A DNA stretch of 64,000 nucleotides, from NCBI GenBank assembly GCA_036557365.1, contig DATBHR010000089.1:4200-68199 (forward strand), read 5' to 3'. Source of the DNA: DATKHR01 sp036557365. Lineage in GTDB: Bacteria; Acidobacteriota; Vicinamibacteria; Vicinamibacterales; CAVVIG01. Below the pieces are notes generated by a model, which ran no database searches, was not told where the DNA came from, and worked only from the letters and a program-made list of their open reading frames with translations. Below, piece by piece: positions 1 through 8,262 of this stretch. Numbering within the stretch: the first letter of the stretch is position 1; each line of letters begins with the position of its first letter. The position numbers and the translations under genes were made by a program.

Positions 1-82
1 TGTCACGCTGGCGTACCTGTTCTCGTTTCTCAATGGCCGGGTTGCATCCCGATCAGAGAGGCGGTCCAAAGGAGAATGTGGA

Positions 83-1270
83 ATGCCCGGAAACGTTCTG
101 GTGTCAGGAGCCGGGGTAGCAGGCTCTTGTCTGGCCTGGTGGCTCGATCGATACGGATATGCGGTGACCCTGGTGGAACAGGCGCCCGAACCGCGCACCG
201 GTGGCTACGTCATCGACTTTTGGGGCCTCGGCTACGACGTGGCTGAAAAGATGGGCGTGCTGGACGAACTCCGCCGGCATGACCTCAACGTTCAGGAATT
301 CCGGATCGTCAATCGCTCGGGCCGGCGAATCAGCGGCTTCGACCAAGGCGCGGTGCAAAAGCTCATCAAGGGCCGGGGTATGAGCCTTCCACGTTCGGCG
401 CTCGCTTCTACGCTCTACGAAGCCATCAAGGACCGAGTCGACGTGTGGTTCGGGAACAGCGTGACCCGCCTCGAAGACAGCCCGCGCGGCGTGGAGGTGA
501 CATTTCGCGAAGGTGAAGCTCAGACGTTCGATCTGGTCATCGGTGCCGACGGCCTGCACTCCGCCGTGCGACGACTCTGCTTTGGTGAAGAAACGCGATT
601 CGAGCGATTTCTCGGATACTACGTCGCCGCGTTCACTGCCCGAGGCTACCCGTTCCATGATGCGCACGCATACGTGACTTACGGCGAACCTGGCCGGCAG
701 ATTTGGCGAATCACTGTCGACGAGGACACGACGGTCTTCATGCTGGTGTTCGCCGAATCCGATTCCCGTGCAGCTCCCGTCCACGATGCCTCGCGTCAGA
801 AAGAGGTCCTGACCCGCCTTTACGCTGGCGGCGGCTGGGAAACCGACGCGATGCTCCACGCGCTTCAGGCCAGCACCGATCTCTATTTCGACCGGGTCAG
901 TCAGATCGTCATGCCGAGTTGGACCAAGGGGCGCGTCGCTCTGATCGGCGACGCGTGCGCGTGTCCGAGCCTGCTTGCCGGCGAAGGGTCAGCGATGGCG
1001 ATGGCCGAAGCCTACGCGCTCGCTGGGGAATTGCGTGTCGCCGCGGCAGGCCACGCGTCCGCATTCGAAATCTATGAACAGCGCCTGCGGCCCTATGTGG
1101 AGCGCAAGCAGAAGGGGGCGCGCGATTTCGCTGCGAGCTTCGTCCCCAGGAGTGCGTTCGGGCTGTGGCTGCGAAACGCGACCATCAACGTCGCGAACCG
1201 CCTCGGGCTCATTCAGCTGCTGTTCAGAGCCCAAATGCGCACTGGCGTCGAACTGCAGGACTATCGGTAA
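83..1270 (+). CDS. FAD-dependent aromatic-ring/tetracycline-type monooxygenase
   Basis: A 395-residue flavoprotein monooxygenase of the PHBH-like class A group, which uses NAD(P)H and O2 to hydroxylate an organic substrate in the cytosol. The Rossmann dinucleotide motif GAGVAG lies at residues 9-14, the DG motif (GADGLHS) near 154-160, and the FAD-ribose GD motif (ALIGDACACPS) near 285-300. Length is normal for the family. The start is supported by an AAAGGAG ribosome site just upstream of ATG 83. It stands alone, convergent with the AraC regulator. The substrate cannot be told from sequence; relatives act on phenols, antibiotics and secondary metabolites. Confidence 0.9.
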   Translation: MPGNVLVSGAGVAGSCLAWWLDRYGYAVTLVEQAPEPRTGGYVIDFWGLGYDVAEKMGVLDELRRHDLNVQEFRIVNRSGRRISGFDQGAVQKLIKGRGMSLPRSALASTLYEAIKDRVDVWFGNSVTRLEDSPRGVEVTFREGEAQTFDLVIGADGLHSAVRRLCFGEETRFERFLGYYVAAFTARGYPFHDAHAYVTYGEPGRQIWRITVDEDTTVFMLVFAESDSRAAPVHDASRQKEVLTRLYAGGGWETDAMLHALQASTDLYFDRVSQIVMPSWTKGRVALIGDACACPSLLAGEGSAMAMAEAYALAGELRVAAAGHASAFEIYEQRLRPYVERKQKGARDFAASFVPRSAFGLWLRNATINVANRLGLIQLLFRAQMRTGVELQDYR

Positions 1271-1440
1271 GACTTCCCCGGGACCACCCATTCCCGGCCT
1301 TTGCGCCATGCGTTACGTACTCGCTCCCGCGCGTGTCTCGGACCGCGTTTCCTACCGCAAGGACAGAATCAGCATCATCGCAAGGATCGCCCACGACGAG
1401 GAGTTCGAGGGCCGGCGTCCCGCCGGGCCGCCAATTTGAT

Positions 1441-1454
1441 CCTCCGGCGGGAGG
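1441..1454. terminator. GC-rich hairpin between convergent genes
   Basis: CCTCC-GGCG-GGAGG forms a short perfect stem between the convergent monooxygenase and AraC-type genes. There is no T-tract on either strand, so it is at best a weak or bidirectional termination element. Confidence 0.25.
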
Positions 1455-1497
1455 CGTGGCCGGATTCCCACGCACGTTAGACTGGCGCTCCCGGCAA

Positions 1498-2409
1498 TCA
1501 CGGGTCGACGCGCGATCGTCGCTGCCAGGCCGCCGGCGTACAACCAGTGACGAGTCGGAAGACGCGGGTGAAGTGACTCTGGTTAGCAAACCCGCAAGTG
1601 AGCGCGATCTGCGAGAGCGGCAGGTCATCGTCCTTGAGCAGGCGTTTGGCGACATCCACCCGGCGCTCGATCAACCACTGGTGCGGCGTCACTCCTGTGC
1701 TTCGCTTGAACGCCGATACGAAGTGACCGACCGAAAGCCCGCAGTGGCGGGCAATATCGGCGACCGTCAGATTGCCCTCCAGATGAGCGCTGATGAACTC
1801 CAGCGCGCGGCGCCGTTGCCACGGTGCAAGGCCGCCCGGGCGTGGAAGCACGGCAGGCGTGTGCGCATAGGTGGCCGCCACATGGTGGGCGATCGCCCGG
1901 ACGACGTGATCCACAAACAACCGGCTGGTGCGCTCAGGACACGCGAGGGCGGGCTGAAGGGAAAGAATCAGCCGCTGGATGACCGGATCCCAGATGCCTT
2001 CGCCAGGCTTGTACTGCACATCGGTGATCCGCCGGGCGCCTGACTCGTCAGCGATGCCATCCATCAGCGCGCGCGGCAGGGCGACATGAATGGAATGGAA
2101 CGGGTTGTTCATCCGGAATCGCGGGTCGCGCTTCAGATCGTAGAGGGTGATCTGTCCTCTGCCGAGTGGCACCACGGGCGCCGGTCGCCCGTCCTCCCAC
2201 CACTCGTGTCTCGGAAAATCTCGTAGCTGGACACCCACGCAGAACACGTCTCCGCCCGGCAGCGGATCGGATTGCTCGAGCGTCGGATGGTCGGAACGCA
2301 CCTCAGTGACCGTCGCATCGGTGTTTCGCAGCGTGCGGACAGCCAGTACGACGTGATGTTCCGCGTGGAGACGATCGCCGAAAATCTCGCCGAACGTGCT
2401 GGACGGCAT
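1498..2409 (-). CDS. AraC-family transcriptional regulator
   Basis: A DNA-binding regulator of about 303 residues. The last 100 residues hold the double helix-turn-helix of AraC/XylS proteins: the first HTH is at VADIARHCGLSVGHFVSAFK and the second at LSQIALTCGFANQSHFTRVFR, followed by the usual G-x-TP segment. The N-terminal 190 residues are an effector domain with no recognisable ligand motif. The reading frame extends upstream to a TTG at 2454; ATG 2409 is preferred, though neither start has a good ribosome site. It is divergent from the hydrolase operon at 2562, about 150 bp away, so it most likely controls that operon. This is inferred from position only. Confidence 0.9.
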   Translation of the reverse strand: MPSSTFGEIFGDRLHAEHHVVLAVRTLRNTDATVTEVRSDHPTLEQSDPLPGGDVFCVGVQLRDFPRHEWWEDGRPAPVVPLGRGQITLYDLKRDPRFRMNNPFHSIHVALPRALMDGIADESGARRITDVQYKPGEGIWDPVIQRLILSLQPALACPERTSRLFVDHVVRAIAHHVAATYAHTPAVLPRPGGLAPWQRRRALEFISAHLEGNLTVADIARHCGLSVGHFVSAFKRSTGVTPHQWLIERRVDVAKRLLKDDDLPLSQIALTCGFANQSHFTRVFRLVTGCTPAAWQRRSRVDP

Positions 2410-2561
2410 TGCGCTGGAGTCGACGCTACCACGGTTGCCGATGGCCCGACGCAAATTGATCGGAAATTCCTGCCAAAACCGTTACTTCAGGCAAGCGCCG
2501 TCCACCCGTCCGGAGGCACCATCACGCCAACCGCGCCAGGTCGCGGAGAAAAGAGGGAGCG

Positions 2562-3413
2562 ATGACGACGACGGCTTCGGACATGACCTACGAGGAAATC
2601 TCAACCAGAAACGGAGACGTAAATCTCTTCCTTCGTTCCTGGCGACCGACTCGACCAGCCGGCGTGGTCGTGATCGTTCCGGGTTTCAACGCCCACAGCG
2701 AGTACTACGGCTGGGCCGCCGAACACTTCGTCAAGGCCGGCCTCGCCGCGTACGCGGTCGACCTGCGCGGGCGCGGCAAATCAGCGGGCGAGCGGTTCTA
2801 TGTCGATACGTTCGATGCGTACGTCGGCGATGCGGCCGCTTGTCTCGCGGTCGCCGGAGAGCGCCATCCCGGTATGCCGGTATTTCTGCTCGGGCACAGC
2901 GCCGGCGGTGTGGTCGCGTGTCTCTACGCGCTCGAACACCAGGACCAGCTCGCGGGATTGATCTGCGAGAGCTTCGCGTTTCAAACGCCGGCGCCGGACC
3001 TCGCGCTCGCCGCGCTGAAAGGTGTCGCGCACATTGCCCCCCATCTCCACGTGCTGCATCTGAAGAACGAAGACTTCTCGCGCGATCCGGGAACCGTCGA
3101 ACGTATGAATGCCGACCCATTGATCGCGCACGAGACGCAACCGGCCGAGACGATCGCGGCGCTGGTGCGCGCCGACGAGCACCTCAAACAGAATTTTGGT
3201 CGCATCGCATTGCCCGTTCTGATTCTGCACGGCACAGCTGACAAGGCGGCCAAGGCTGACGGGAGTCAATTCTTCTACGACCACGCGAGCGCCTCGGACA
3301 AGACGCTCAAGCTGTACGACGGGTATTTTCACGACTTGCTGAACGACGTCGGCAAGGACGTCGTCATCGAGGACATCACCTCCTGGATCACGAAACGCGT
3401 CGACCCGAGGTAG
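2562..3413 (+). CDS. Alpha/beta hydrolase, monoacylglycerol lipase/lysophospholipase type
   Basis: A 283-residue serine hydrolase of the Hydrolase_4 (PldB/MGLL-like) family. The nucleophile elbow is GHSAGG near residues 113-118; the acid lies in the ILHGTADK segment near 225-232 and the catalytic His in YFHDLLND near 255. No signal peptide is visible, so it is probably cytosolic and hydrolyses monoacylglycerols or lysophospholipids. ATG 2562 is preceded by GAGGGAG. It is the first gene of a three-gene run with the cupin-fused hydrolase (11-bp gap) and the oxidoreductase, divergent from the AraC-type regulator. Confidence 0.85.
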   Translation: MTTTASDMTYEEISTRNGDVNLFLRSWRPTRPAGVVVIVPGFNAHSEYYGWAAEHFVKAGLAAYAVDLRGRGKSAGERFYVDTFDAYVGDAAACLAVAGERHPGMPVFLLGHSAGGVVACLYALEHQDQLAGLICESFAFQTPAPDLALAALKGVAHIAPHLHVLHLKNEDFSRDPGTVERMNADPLIAHETQPAETIAALVRADEHLKQNFGRIALPVLILHGTADKAAKADGSQFFYDHASASDKTLKLYDGYFHDLLNDVGKDVVIEDITSWITKRVDPR

Positions 3414-3424
3414 AGGAATCAGCG

Positions 3425-4795
3425 ATGCGTCTTCGAATACTCATCCCAGTTGCGCTGCTCATCGCCGCCGCGGTGCAGGGCTCATTCGTCGGCACGGTGG
3501 CGTCGCAAGCACCTGACGCATCGACTATGGTGCGAAGGGCCACCGTCGACGGACTGAGCCTGCAGTATCTCGAGGCCGGACGGGGCCCCACCGTCGTCTT
3601 GCTGCATGGCTATACCGAGACCTCACGAATGTGGCGGCCGCTGATCCCGCGTCTCGCCGACCGATTCCACGTGATCGCGCCCGATCTGCCGGGCATCGGT
3701 GGATCCGACATCCCGACGGACGACGTCACCCTGTCCATGGCCGCGCGGCGGATTCACGGCTTGGTGAAGAGTCTCCGCGTCGACAAAGCGACTGTCGTGG
3801 GCCACGACATCGGCCTGATGGTCGCCTACGCGTACGCCGCGCAGTTCCACGACGAGACGGACGGTCTGGTGCTGATGGACGCCTTCTTGCCTGGTGTTGA
3901 CGGCTGGAAGGACATCTACGACAACCCCCAGCTGTGGCACTTCCGCTTTCACGGTGCAACCCCGGAGCGGCTGGTTTCCGGCCGCGAACGGGAATACTTC
4001 GACTACTACTGGAACGAGTTCGCCGCTGAGCGGCACCACTCGATCCCGGACGCGGACCGGCGAGCGTATACGGACGCCTACGCGCGGCCCGGCCGCATGC
4101 GAGCGGCGTGGGCGTACTTCGCCTCGTTTCCGCAGGCGGCCGACGAGTTCGCGCGGTTTGCGAAGACGCCGCTGAGGATACCGGTGTTGTCGATCGGCGG
4201 AGCGAAGGCAAACGGCGAGGCGCTCGGGCGGCAGGCGAAGCTGATCGCGTCGACGGCGACGTCACTGGTGCTGCCAGAGACCGGGCACTGGCTGATGGAG
4301 GAGCGACCGACCGAGACCGTCGACGCGCTGATGCACTTCCTGTCGAATCTCGGCGGCGCGTCGACGACGCCGCAACTGCGCCTGACGCCGGACGAAATCC
4401 GCGCGACAGACACTCGGTCGGACGCGATCGGGAGTTCAGGCCTGCAGGGCGTCACGACGCGCGTTCTCGCCGGGGATCCCTCACGCGGTGGGCTGTACAC
4501 TATCGCCCTGTTCGTCCCGGCGCACACGACGATACCCGCGCATTCGCATCGCGACGACCGCACGGCGACCGTAATCTCTGGGCAGTGGCAATTCGGCTAT
4601 GGCGATCGCTTCGGAACCGACGCGCTGAAGACGCTTCCCCCGGGCAGCGTGTACTCCGAACCGGCCGGCGCGAATCACTTCGCACGGACGCTCGACGAGC
4701 CCGCGCTTGTCGAGATCACCGGCGTCGGTCCAACCGACACGAAATACGTGGAGGCGACGAACGTGCCGAAGACTGGTGGAGAGCGACGTCCGTGA
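3425..4795 (+). CDS. Exported alpha/beta hydrolase fused to a C-terminal cupin
   Basis: 456 residues in two parts. Residues 1-29 look like a signal peptide (hydrophobic LIPVALLIAAAV, then small residues). Residues 35-310 are an epoxide-hydrolase/haloalkane-dehalogenase-like fold: oxyanion segment HGYTETS near 61-67, nucleophile elbow GHDIG with Asp128 instead of Ser, and catalytic His288 in ETGHW. An Asp nucleophile is typical of epoxide hydrolases and dehalogenases. Residues about 320-445 are a cupin with a metal-ligand HSHRDD and a GQWQFGYGD beta segment. The joined architecture is unusual. It is followed by the oxidoreductase with a 4-nt GTGA overlap, so the two are translated together. 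Epoxide hydrolase is favoured but not proven. Confidence 0.8.
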   Translation: MRLRILIPVALLIAAAVQGSFVGTVASQAPDASTMVRRATVDGLSLQYLEAGRGPTVVLLHGYTETSRMWRPLIPRLADRFHVIAPDLPGIGGSDIPTDDVTLSMAARRIHGLVKSLRVDKATVVGHDIGLMVAYAYAAQFHDETDGLVLMDAFLPGVDGWKDIYDNPQLWHFRFHGATPERLVSGREREYFDYYWNEFAAERHHSIPDADRRAYTDAYARPGRMRAAWAYFASFPQAADEFARFAKTPLRIPVLSIGGAKANGEALGRQAKLIASTATSLVLPETGHWLMEERPTETVDALMHFLSNLGGASTTPQLRLTPDEIRATDTRSDAIGSSGLQGVTTRVLAGDPSRGGLYTIALFVPAHTTIPAHSHRDDRTATVISGQWQFGYGDRFGTDALKTLPPGSVYSEPAGANHFARTLDEPALVEITGVGPTDTKYVEATNVPKTGGERRP

Positions 4796-5748
4796 AGGCG
4801 ATACGAGTGCACGCGTTCGGCGGTATCGACGCGCTCGTGTATGAGGAGGTGCAGCAGCCGGTATCAGCCGACGGGCAGGTGCTGGTTCGCGTCAAGGCTG
4901 CCGGCGTCGGTCCGTGGGACGCGTGGGTCCGGAGCGGCACGAGCTCGATCCCGCACCAGCTGCCTTTAACACCAGGCGCGGATGTCGCCGGCATCGTGGA
5001 GCAGGTCCGCGGCAACGTCCCGTTCCAGCCGGGCGAAGACGTCTACGGCGTCACTAATGGTGTGTTCGAGGGTGCGTACGCCGAGTACGCCCTTGCGACC
5101 GCGACGATGTTGGCGCGTAAGCCGAAGCGGATCGGATTCGTGGAAGCCGCCTCAATACCCGTGGTGGCGACCACCGCGTGGCAGATGCTGTTCGACTACG
5201 GAGCGGTCGATTCCACCAAACGTGTCCTGGTGCATGGTGCCGCCGGCAACGTCGGCGCCTACGCCGTGCAAATGGCCAAAGGCGTCGCCCGCGAGGTTCT
5301 TGCGACGGCGTTCCCGGATGATGTCGAGTACGTCCGCAGCCTGGGCGCAGACGCCGTCATCAATGTGCGGACCACGCGATTCGAAACAGCAGCGTCGGAC
5401 GTGGACCTCGTGATCGACACGGTTGGGGGTGAGACGCAAGCCCGATCGTTTGCCGTCCTCAAGCGTGGTGGCGTCCTTGTCTCGTCAGCCTCGGCTCCGG
5501 ATCAGGGCATCGCGGCGCGTCATGGGGTTCGCGCCATGTTCTTCCTGGTAAACGTGACCTCTGAACGCCTCGAACGTATCGGCCGGATGATTGACAGCGG
5601 GCAGCTCACGACGTCCGTTGGCGAGGTGTTGCCGCTGAGCGAGGCCAGAATCGCACACGAGATGCTCGCCGGCCGTCCCCACAAGCGCGGCAAGATCGTG
5701 TTGAGCGTAGACACCGATCAGCGCGCTGAGAAGCCGGAGAGATCGTGA
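4792..5748 (+). CDS. NADP-dependent quinone-oxidoreductase-like MDR dehydrogenase
   Basis: 318 residues of the medium-chain dehydrogenase/reductase superfamily, zinc-free quinone oxidoreductase branch. The N-terminal GroES-like half (FGGIDALVYEE, GADVAGIVEQV) is followed by a Rossmann half with VHGAAGNVGAYAVQMAK near residues 143-159. No structural zinc cysteines are seen. The start is GTG 4792, overlapping the previous stop in GTGA; the reading frame is open further upstream, but that part is a shadow of the hydrolase-cupin gene. It probably reduces quinones or enones with NADPH and may act on the product of the upstream hydrolase, which is inferred from coupling only. Confidence 0.87.
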   Translation: MKAIRVHAFGGIDALVYEEVQQPVSADGQVLVRVKAAGVGPWDAWVRSGTSSIPHQLPLTPGADVAGIVEQVRGNVPFQPGEDVYGVTNGVFEGAYAEYALATATMLARKPKRIGFVEAASIPVVATTAWQMLFDYGAVDSTKRVLVHGAAGNVGAYAVQMAKGVAREVLATAFPDDVEYVRSLGADAVINVRTTRFETAASDVDLVIDTVGGETQARSFAVLKRGGVLVSSASAPDQGIAARHGVRAMFFLVNVTSERLERIGRMIDSGQLTTSVGEVLPLSEARIAHEMLAGRPHKRGKIVLSVDTDQRAEKPERS

Positions 5749-5760
5749 ACCAAGCACAGC

Positions 5761-5934
5761 GAAATCCCCGTAAGTGATCGGACGACATTGGAAGGTCTAT
5801 CACAATTGCCATTCGCGTTGCCGCGCGTCTGCTCGCAAGCGATTGGAACGATGGAACATCTGAGATCGAATATGCGCGAAGGGAGGTTTTGCGCTACACT
5901 GTTCCAGACCGCTCGCAAGTTGTTGATTCTAAAC
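5761..5934 (+). repeat. Upstream flank repeat of tRNA-Ser, copy 1
   Basis: This stretch matches the DNA just upstream of the intact tRNA-Ser (38479-38587). Shared blocks are GAAATCCC.GTAAGTGATCG, then GGTCTATCACAATT (GGTCTTACACAATT in the other copy), then GCAAGTTGTTGATTCTAAA directly ahead of the tRNA-like sequence. The copy here has extra sequence between the second and third blocks. It was probably the promoter region of the ancestral tRNA gene. Confidence 0.65.
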
Positions 5935-5978
5935 GGAGAGATGTCGGAGTGGTCGATCGAGCACGCTTGGAAATCGAA
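5935..5978 (+). pseudogene. tRNA-Ser 5'-half remnant, copy 1
   Basis: The sequence starts GGAGAGATGTCGGAGTGG and runs through GCACGCTTGGAAA, matching the acceptor 5' strand, D arm and anticodon arm of the intact tRNA-Ser at 38588. It diverges just after the anticodon loop, and no T arm or CCA follows. The D-arm part reads GGTCGATCGAG instead of GGTTGAAGGAG. The sequence after the break (CGAAGCTGGCCAGCC) resembles that after copy 2 (CGAACCAGGCGACCC), as expected for two insertions of related elements. Confidence 0.75.
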
Positions 5979-6293
5979 GCTGGCCAGCCGCACTGACATG
6001 CTCCAAAGCGTTCCAACGCACACGCGATCAGCGACTTAACCCTCCAAACCGATCACTCGGTGTGCGGCCGTAAACCTCGATGTTCTTCGAGGTTTTGAGC
6101 CTGACGTATCACAGTCCTATCGCAATCGAGTCGCTCACTTACCGGAGTGTTGTTCGGTATTTGTCCGTGTTCGTCAGGACGCATTCAACGGGATTTCTGT
6201 GCGCGGGTCGCGCCGCTCCAATGAATCGCTCGGGTCCTCAACGGACTGAGAGGTCTGCGCGGCGATGATTCTCGATGGCCACAACGCGCGCAC
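5979..6293. other. Gene-free stretch right of tRNA remnant 1
   Basis: About 315 bases between the tRNA remnant and the small membrane gene. Short reading frames here have no recognisable protein features. The only clear structure is the AACCTCGA hairpin at 6072-6096. It may be a degenerated end of the inserted element. Confidence 0.6.
6072..6096 (+). terminator. Hairpin with short T-run
   Basis: AAACCTCGA, a 6-base loop, then TCGAGGTTT and a further T give a perfect 9-bp stem ending in TTTT. It is a plausible rho-independent terminator about 95 bases downstream of the decayed tRNA end, perhaps once serving that transcript. Confidence 0.5.
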
Positions 6294-6605
6294 TTATTCC
6301 GTCGCGTACGGCCATGTCCAACCGCGCAACTCGTAGTATTTGCGAGCCGGAGTTGCTCGGAGCGGGTCGATACCATGACGCCGGCACCAGATGAAGTGGA
6401 ACGTCGTTCCTGCCAGGCCCATCCCGATGGGAACGAGCAACGCCCAGTGGCCGACGAAGCGATACACGATCAGCGTCAGGCCCACCATCGTGAACCACTT
6501 GATGATCTTGCGAGCTGCCGGCGTCTCGATCTCGAATCGGGCGAACGTGCTCTGACCGATGACGGCAAACGCCAGCAGCACTGCGAGTTCCAGCTCAATT
6601 CCCAT
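6294..6605 (-). CDS. Small polytopic inner-membrane protein, unknown function
   Basis: 103 residues. Two or three hydrophobic segments are visible: ELAVLLAFAVIGQSTF near residues 6-21, WFTMVGLTLIVYRFV near 37-51, and ALLVPIGMGLAGTTFHF near 55-71. A charged, tryptophan-containing C-terminal tail (CRRHGIDPL...YYELRGWTW) follows and looks conserved rather than random. The gene is divergent from the Cys-rich gene at 6682. I do not recognise the function. Confidence 0.6.
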   Translation of the reverse strand: MGIELELAVLLAFAVIGQSTFARFEIETPAARKIIKWFTMVGLTLIVYRFVGHWALLVPIGMGLAGTTFHFIWCRRHGIDPLRATPARKYYELRGWTWPYATE

Positions 6606-6663
6606 CGCGCTCCTCCCGGCAACCGTCGTGAAAGGTTACGGCTGAGGCCACTCGGGTCATCCG

Positions 6664-6673
6664 TGGTATACCA
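6664..6673. promoter_or_regulatory. Palindrome TGGTATACCA upstream of the metal-efflux operon
   Basis: A perfect 10-bp palindrome ends 8 bases before ATG 6682 and contains a -10-like TATACC. A transcript starting from it would have almost no leader. It is a candidate operator/promoter core for the efflux operon; the regulator is not in the window. Confidence 0.35.
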
Positions 6674-6681
6674 TTGATCGA

Positions 6682-6987
6682 ATGCGTCGGGCGTTTCTCA
6701 TCGTGCTCTTGGCCCTGTTGTTCGCGGACGCGAGCGGTGTCACCGCGCTTGTGGTCCCGGAGAATTGCGGCGTCGGCACAAGCGAGTCCGGCCCAGACAG
6801 CGGCTGCCCGGCGTTCTGCGTGCGATGCACGTGTGGGTGCTGCGCATCGCCAGTCGTGCCTATGATGCCCGTCGGTGTCGCCGGCGGGTTGCTGCCCCCC
6901 GTCAACCTCTCATCGCCAGGGCACAACGCGCTGCCCTCAGGCGTACCGCTCGACATTCTCCACATTCCGAAACCGCTCCAGGCGTAG
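6682..6987 (+). CDS. Exported Cys-rich small protein preceding a metal-efflux operon
   Basis: 101 residues. An N-terminal signal peptide (RRAFLIVLLALLFADASG) is followed by a short mature part with seven cysteines: one near residue 29 and six clustered at CPAFCVRCTCGCC (residues 42-54). The rest is Pro/Gly-rich. Such a cluster could bind soft metal ions in the periplasm, as small periplasmic proteins ahead of czc/cus/cnr operons do, but no homology to CzcI or CnrX is claimed. It lies 48 bp upstream of the TolC-like gene in the same direction. Confidence 0.65.
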   Translation: MRRAFLIVLLALLFADASGVTALVVPENCGVGTSESGPDSGCPAFCVRCTCGCCASPVVPMMPVGVAGGLLPPVNLSSPGHNALPSGVPLDILHIPKPLQA

Positions 6988-7035
6988 ACCACACGCAGGT
7001 CGGCGTACGACCTGTTTCTACGTTGAAGGAGAGGT

Positions 7036-8262
7036 ATGTCTCGTCGCAGTTCGGTTCCGTACGGAGCCGCGTGTCTGCTTGTGTTGGCCGCGTCGGCCGC
7101 ACAGGCCCAGAGTCCACTTACGTTTCAGCAAGCGCTGACGATGGCGCGGGAGCGTGCACCGCGCGTGGCGGTCGCTCGAGCGCGCATCGACGAAGCACGC
7201 GGGCGCCTCGCCGGCGCTCAGGTTCGGTTTCGCGATAACCCGGTCATCGACGCGTCGGCCGGTCCGCGGTGGCTCGACACCGGCACCGTTACTGACTACG
7301 AGTTCGGAGTCAGTCAGACCTTCGAGCTCGGCAATCGACGCGGCGCCCGGATCGCCGGCGCCGAAGCCGGAGTGGCTCGAGAAACCGCGGTGTCGGACGC
7401 CACCGTCCGGCAGCTCGTTCGCGACGTCGCGCTGGCCTACGTCCGCACGCTGCTGGCGCAGACGCGCATCGACATCCTGCGAGCGGCTGAAGGCGTGGCG
7501 AATGAGGCGCGTGACGTCGCCGACCGTCGGTTCCGCGCGGGAGACATCGCCCTGCTCGACGTCAACGTGGCACGCGGTGCGGCTGCACGGGCAGCATCGC
7601 AGACACGGGCTGCTGCGGCCGAACGAACGGCCGCCGTCGGTGAGCTCAAGGCGCTGCTCGCTTGGAGTGATCCATCCGACCCGCAACCAGTCGGCAATCT
7701 GACCGATCTCGTTCGCGCTGGTCTGGACGCGCAAGTCGTCCCGTCGGCGGAACGCCCCGAGGTACAAGCTCTTGTCGCCGAGGCCGCCGAGGCTCGTGCT
7801 GACATCAGACTGGGTCAGGCCTTCAAGAAACCCGATCTTGGTTTTGGAGTGCGAGTGAAGCGAGATGAAGGCAATCAAGGTGCCGCGGGTGTCTTCTCGA
7901 TCGCACTTCCATTCTTCAATAGCGGCCAGGAGCAGGTGGCTACCGGCACCGCGCGTGAGCGGCGAGCCGATGTGGAACGTACAGCCGTGACATCGGAACT
8001 CGATCTACGCGCCCGTGCGGCGAAAGATACGTTCACGCTTCGACTGTCGGCAACGGAGCCGCTCGAGCGCGACGTGTTGCCAGGACTCGAAGAAAACGAG
8101 CGTCTTGCTCGACGGAGCTTCGAGGTCGGTGAGCTGAGCCTGCCCGACCTGCTGGTCATTCGTCGGGAGTTTGTCGATACGCGCCTCCAATACGTCGAAG
8201 CGCTCGCGGCAGCCGCGATCGCCTCGATTGATTGGCAGATGGCGGCGGGAGTACTGCGATGA
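7036..8262 (+). CDS. TolC-family outer-membrane channel of a heavy-metal RND system (CzcC/CusC-like)
   Basis: 408 residues. After a signal peptide (ending AAQAQS near residue 26) come two OEP repeats made of long alpha-helical stretches: LTFQQALTMARERAPRVAVARARIDEARG in the first and the FSIALPFFNSG ... ERLARRSFEVGELSLPDLL segment in the second. This is the outer-membrane exit duct for ions pumped by the RND protein. ATG 7036 follows GAAGGAGAGGT. It overlaps the adaptor gene by 4 nt (ATGA), so the proteins are co-translated. Confidence 0.9.
   Translation: MSRRSSVPYGAACLLVLAASAAQAQSPLTFQQALTMARERAPRVAVARARIDEARGRLAGAQVRFRDNPVIDASAGPRWLDTGTVTDYEFGVSQTFELGNRRGARIAGAEAGVARETAVSDATVRQLVRDVALAYVRTLLAQTRIDILRAAEGVANEARDVADRRFRAGDIALLDVNVARGAAARAASQTRAAAAERTAAVGELKALLAWSDPSDPQPVGNLTDLVRAGLDAQVVPSAERPEVQALVAEAAEARADIRLGQAFKKPDLGFGVRVKRDEGNQGAAGVFSIALPFFNSGQEQVATGTARERRADVERTAVTSELDLRARAAKDTFTLRLSATEPLERDVLPGLEENERLARRSFEVGELSLPDLLVIRREFVDTRLQYVEALAAAAIASIDWQMAAGVLR

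Noticed and set aside
4108..4791. Upstream extension of the oxidoreductase frame
   Set aside because: Arg/Asp-rich shadow of the hydrolase-cupin gene; the true start is GTG 4792.
5788..6039. 83-residue plus-strand frame
   Set aside because: It reads through the tRNA-Ser remnant and its flank; the protein resembles translated tRNA sequence (GEMSEWSIEHAWK), a known artefact.
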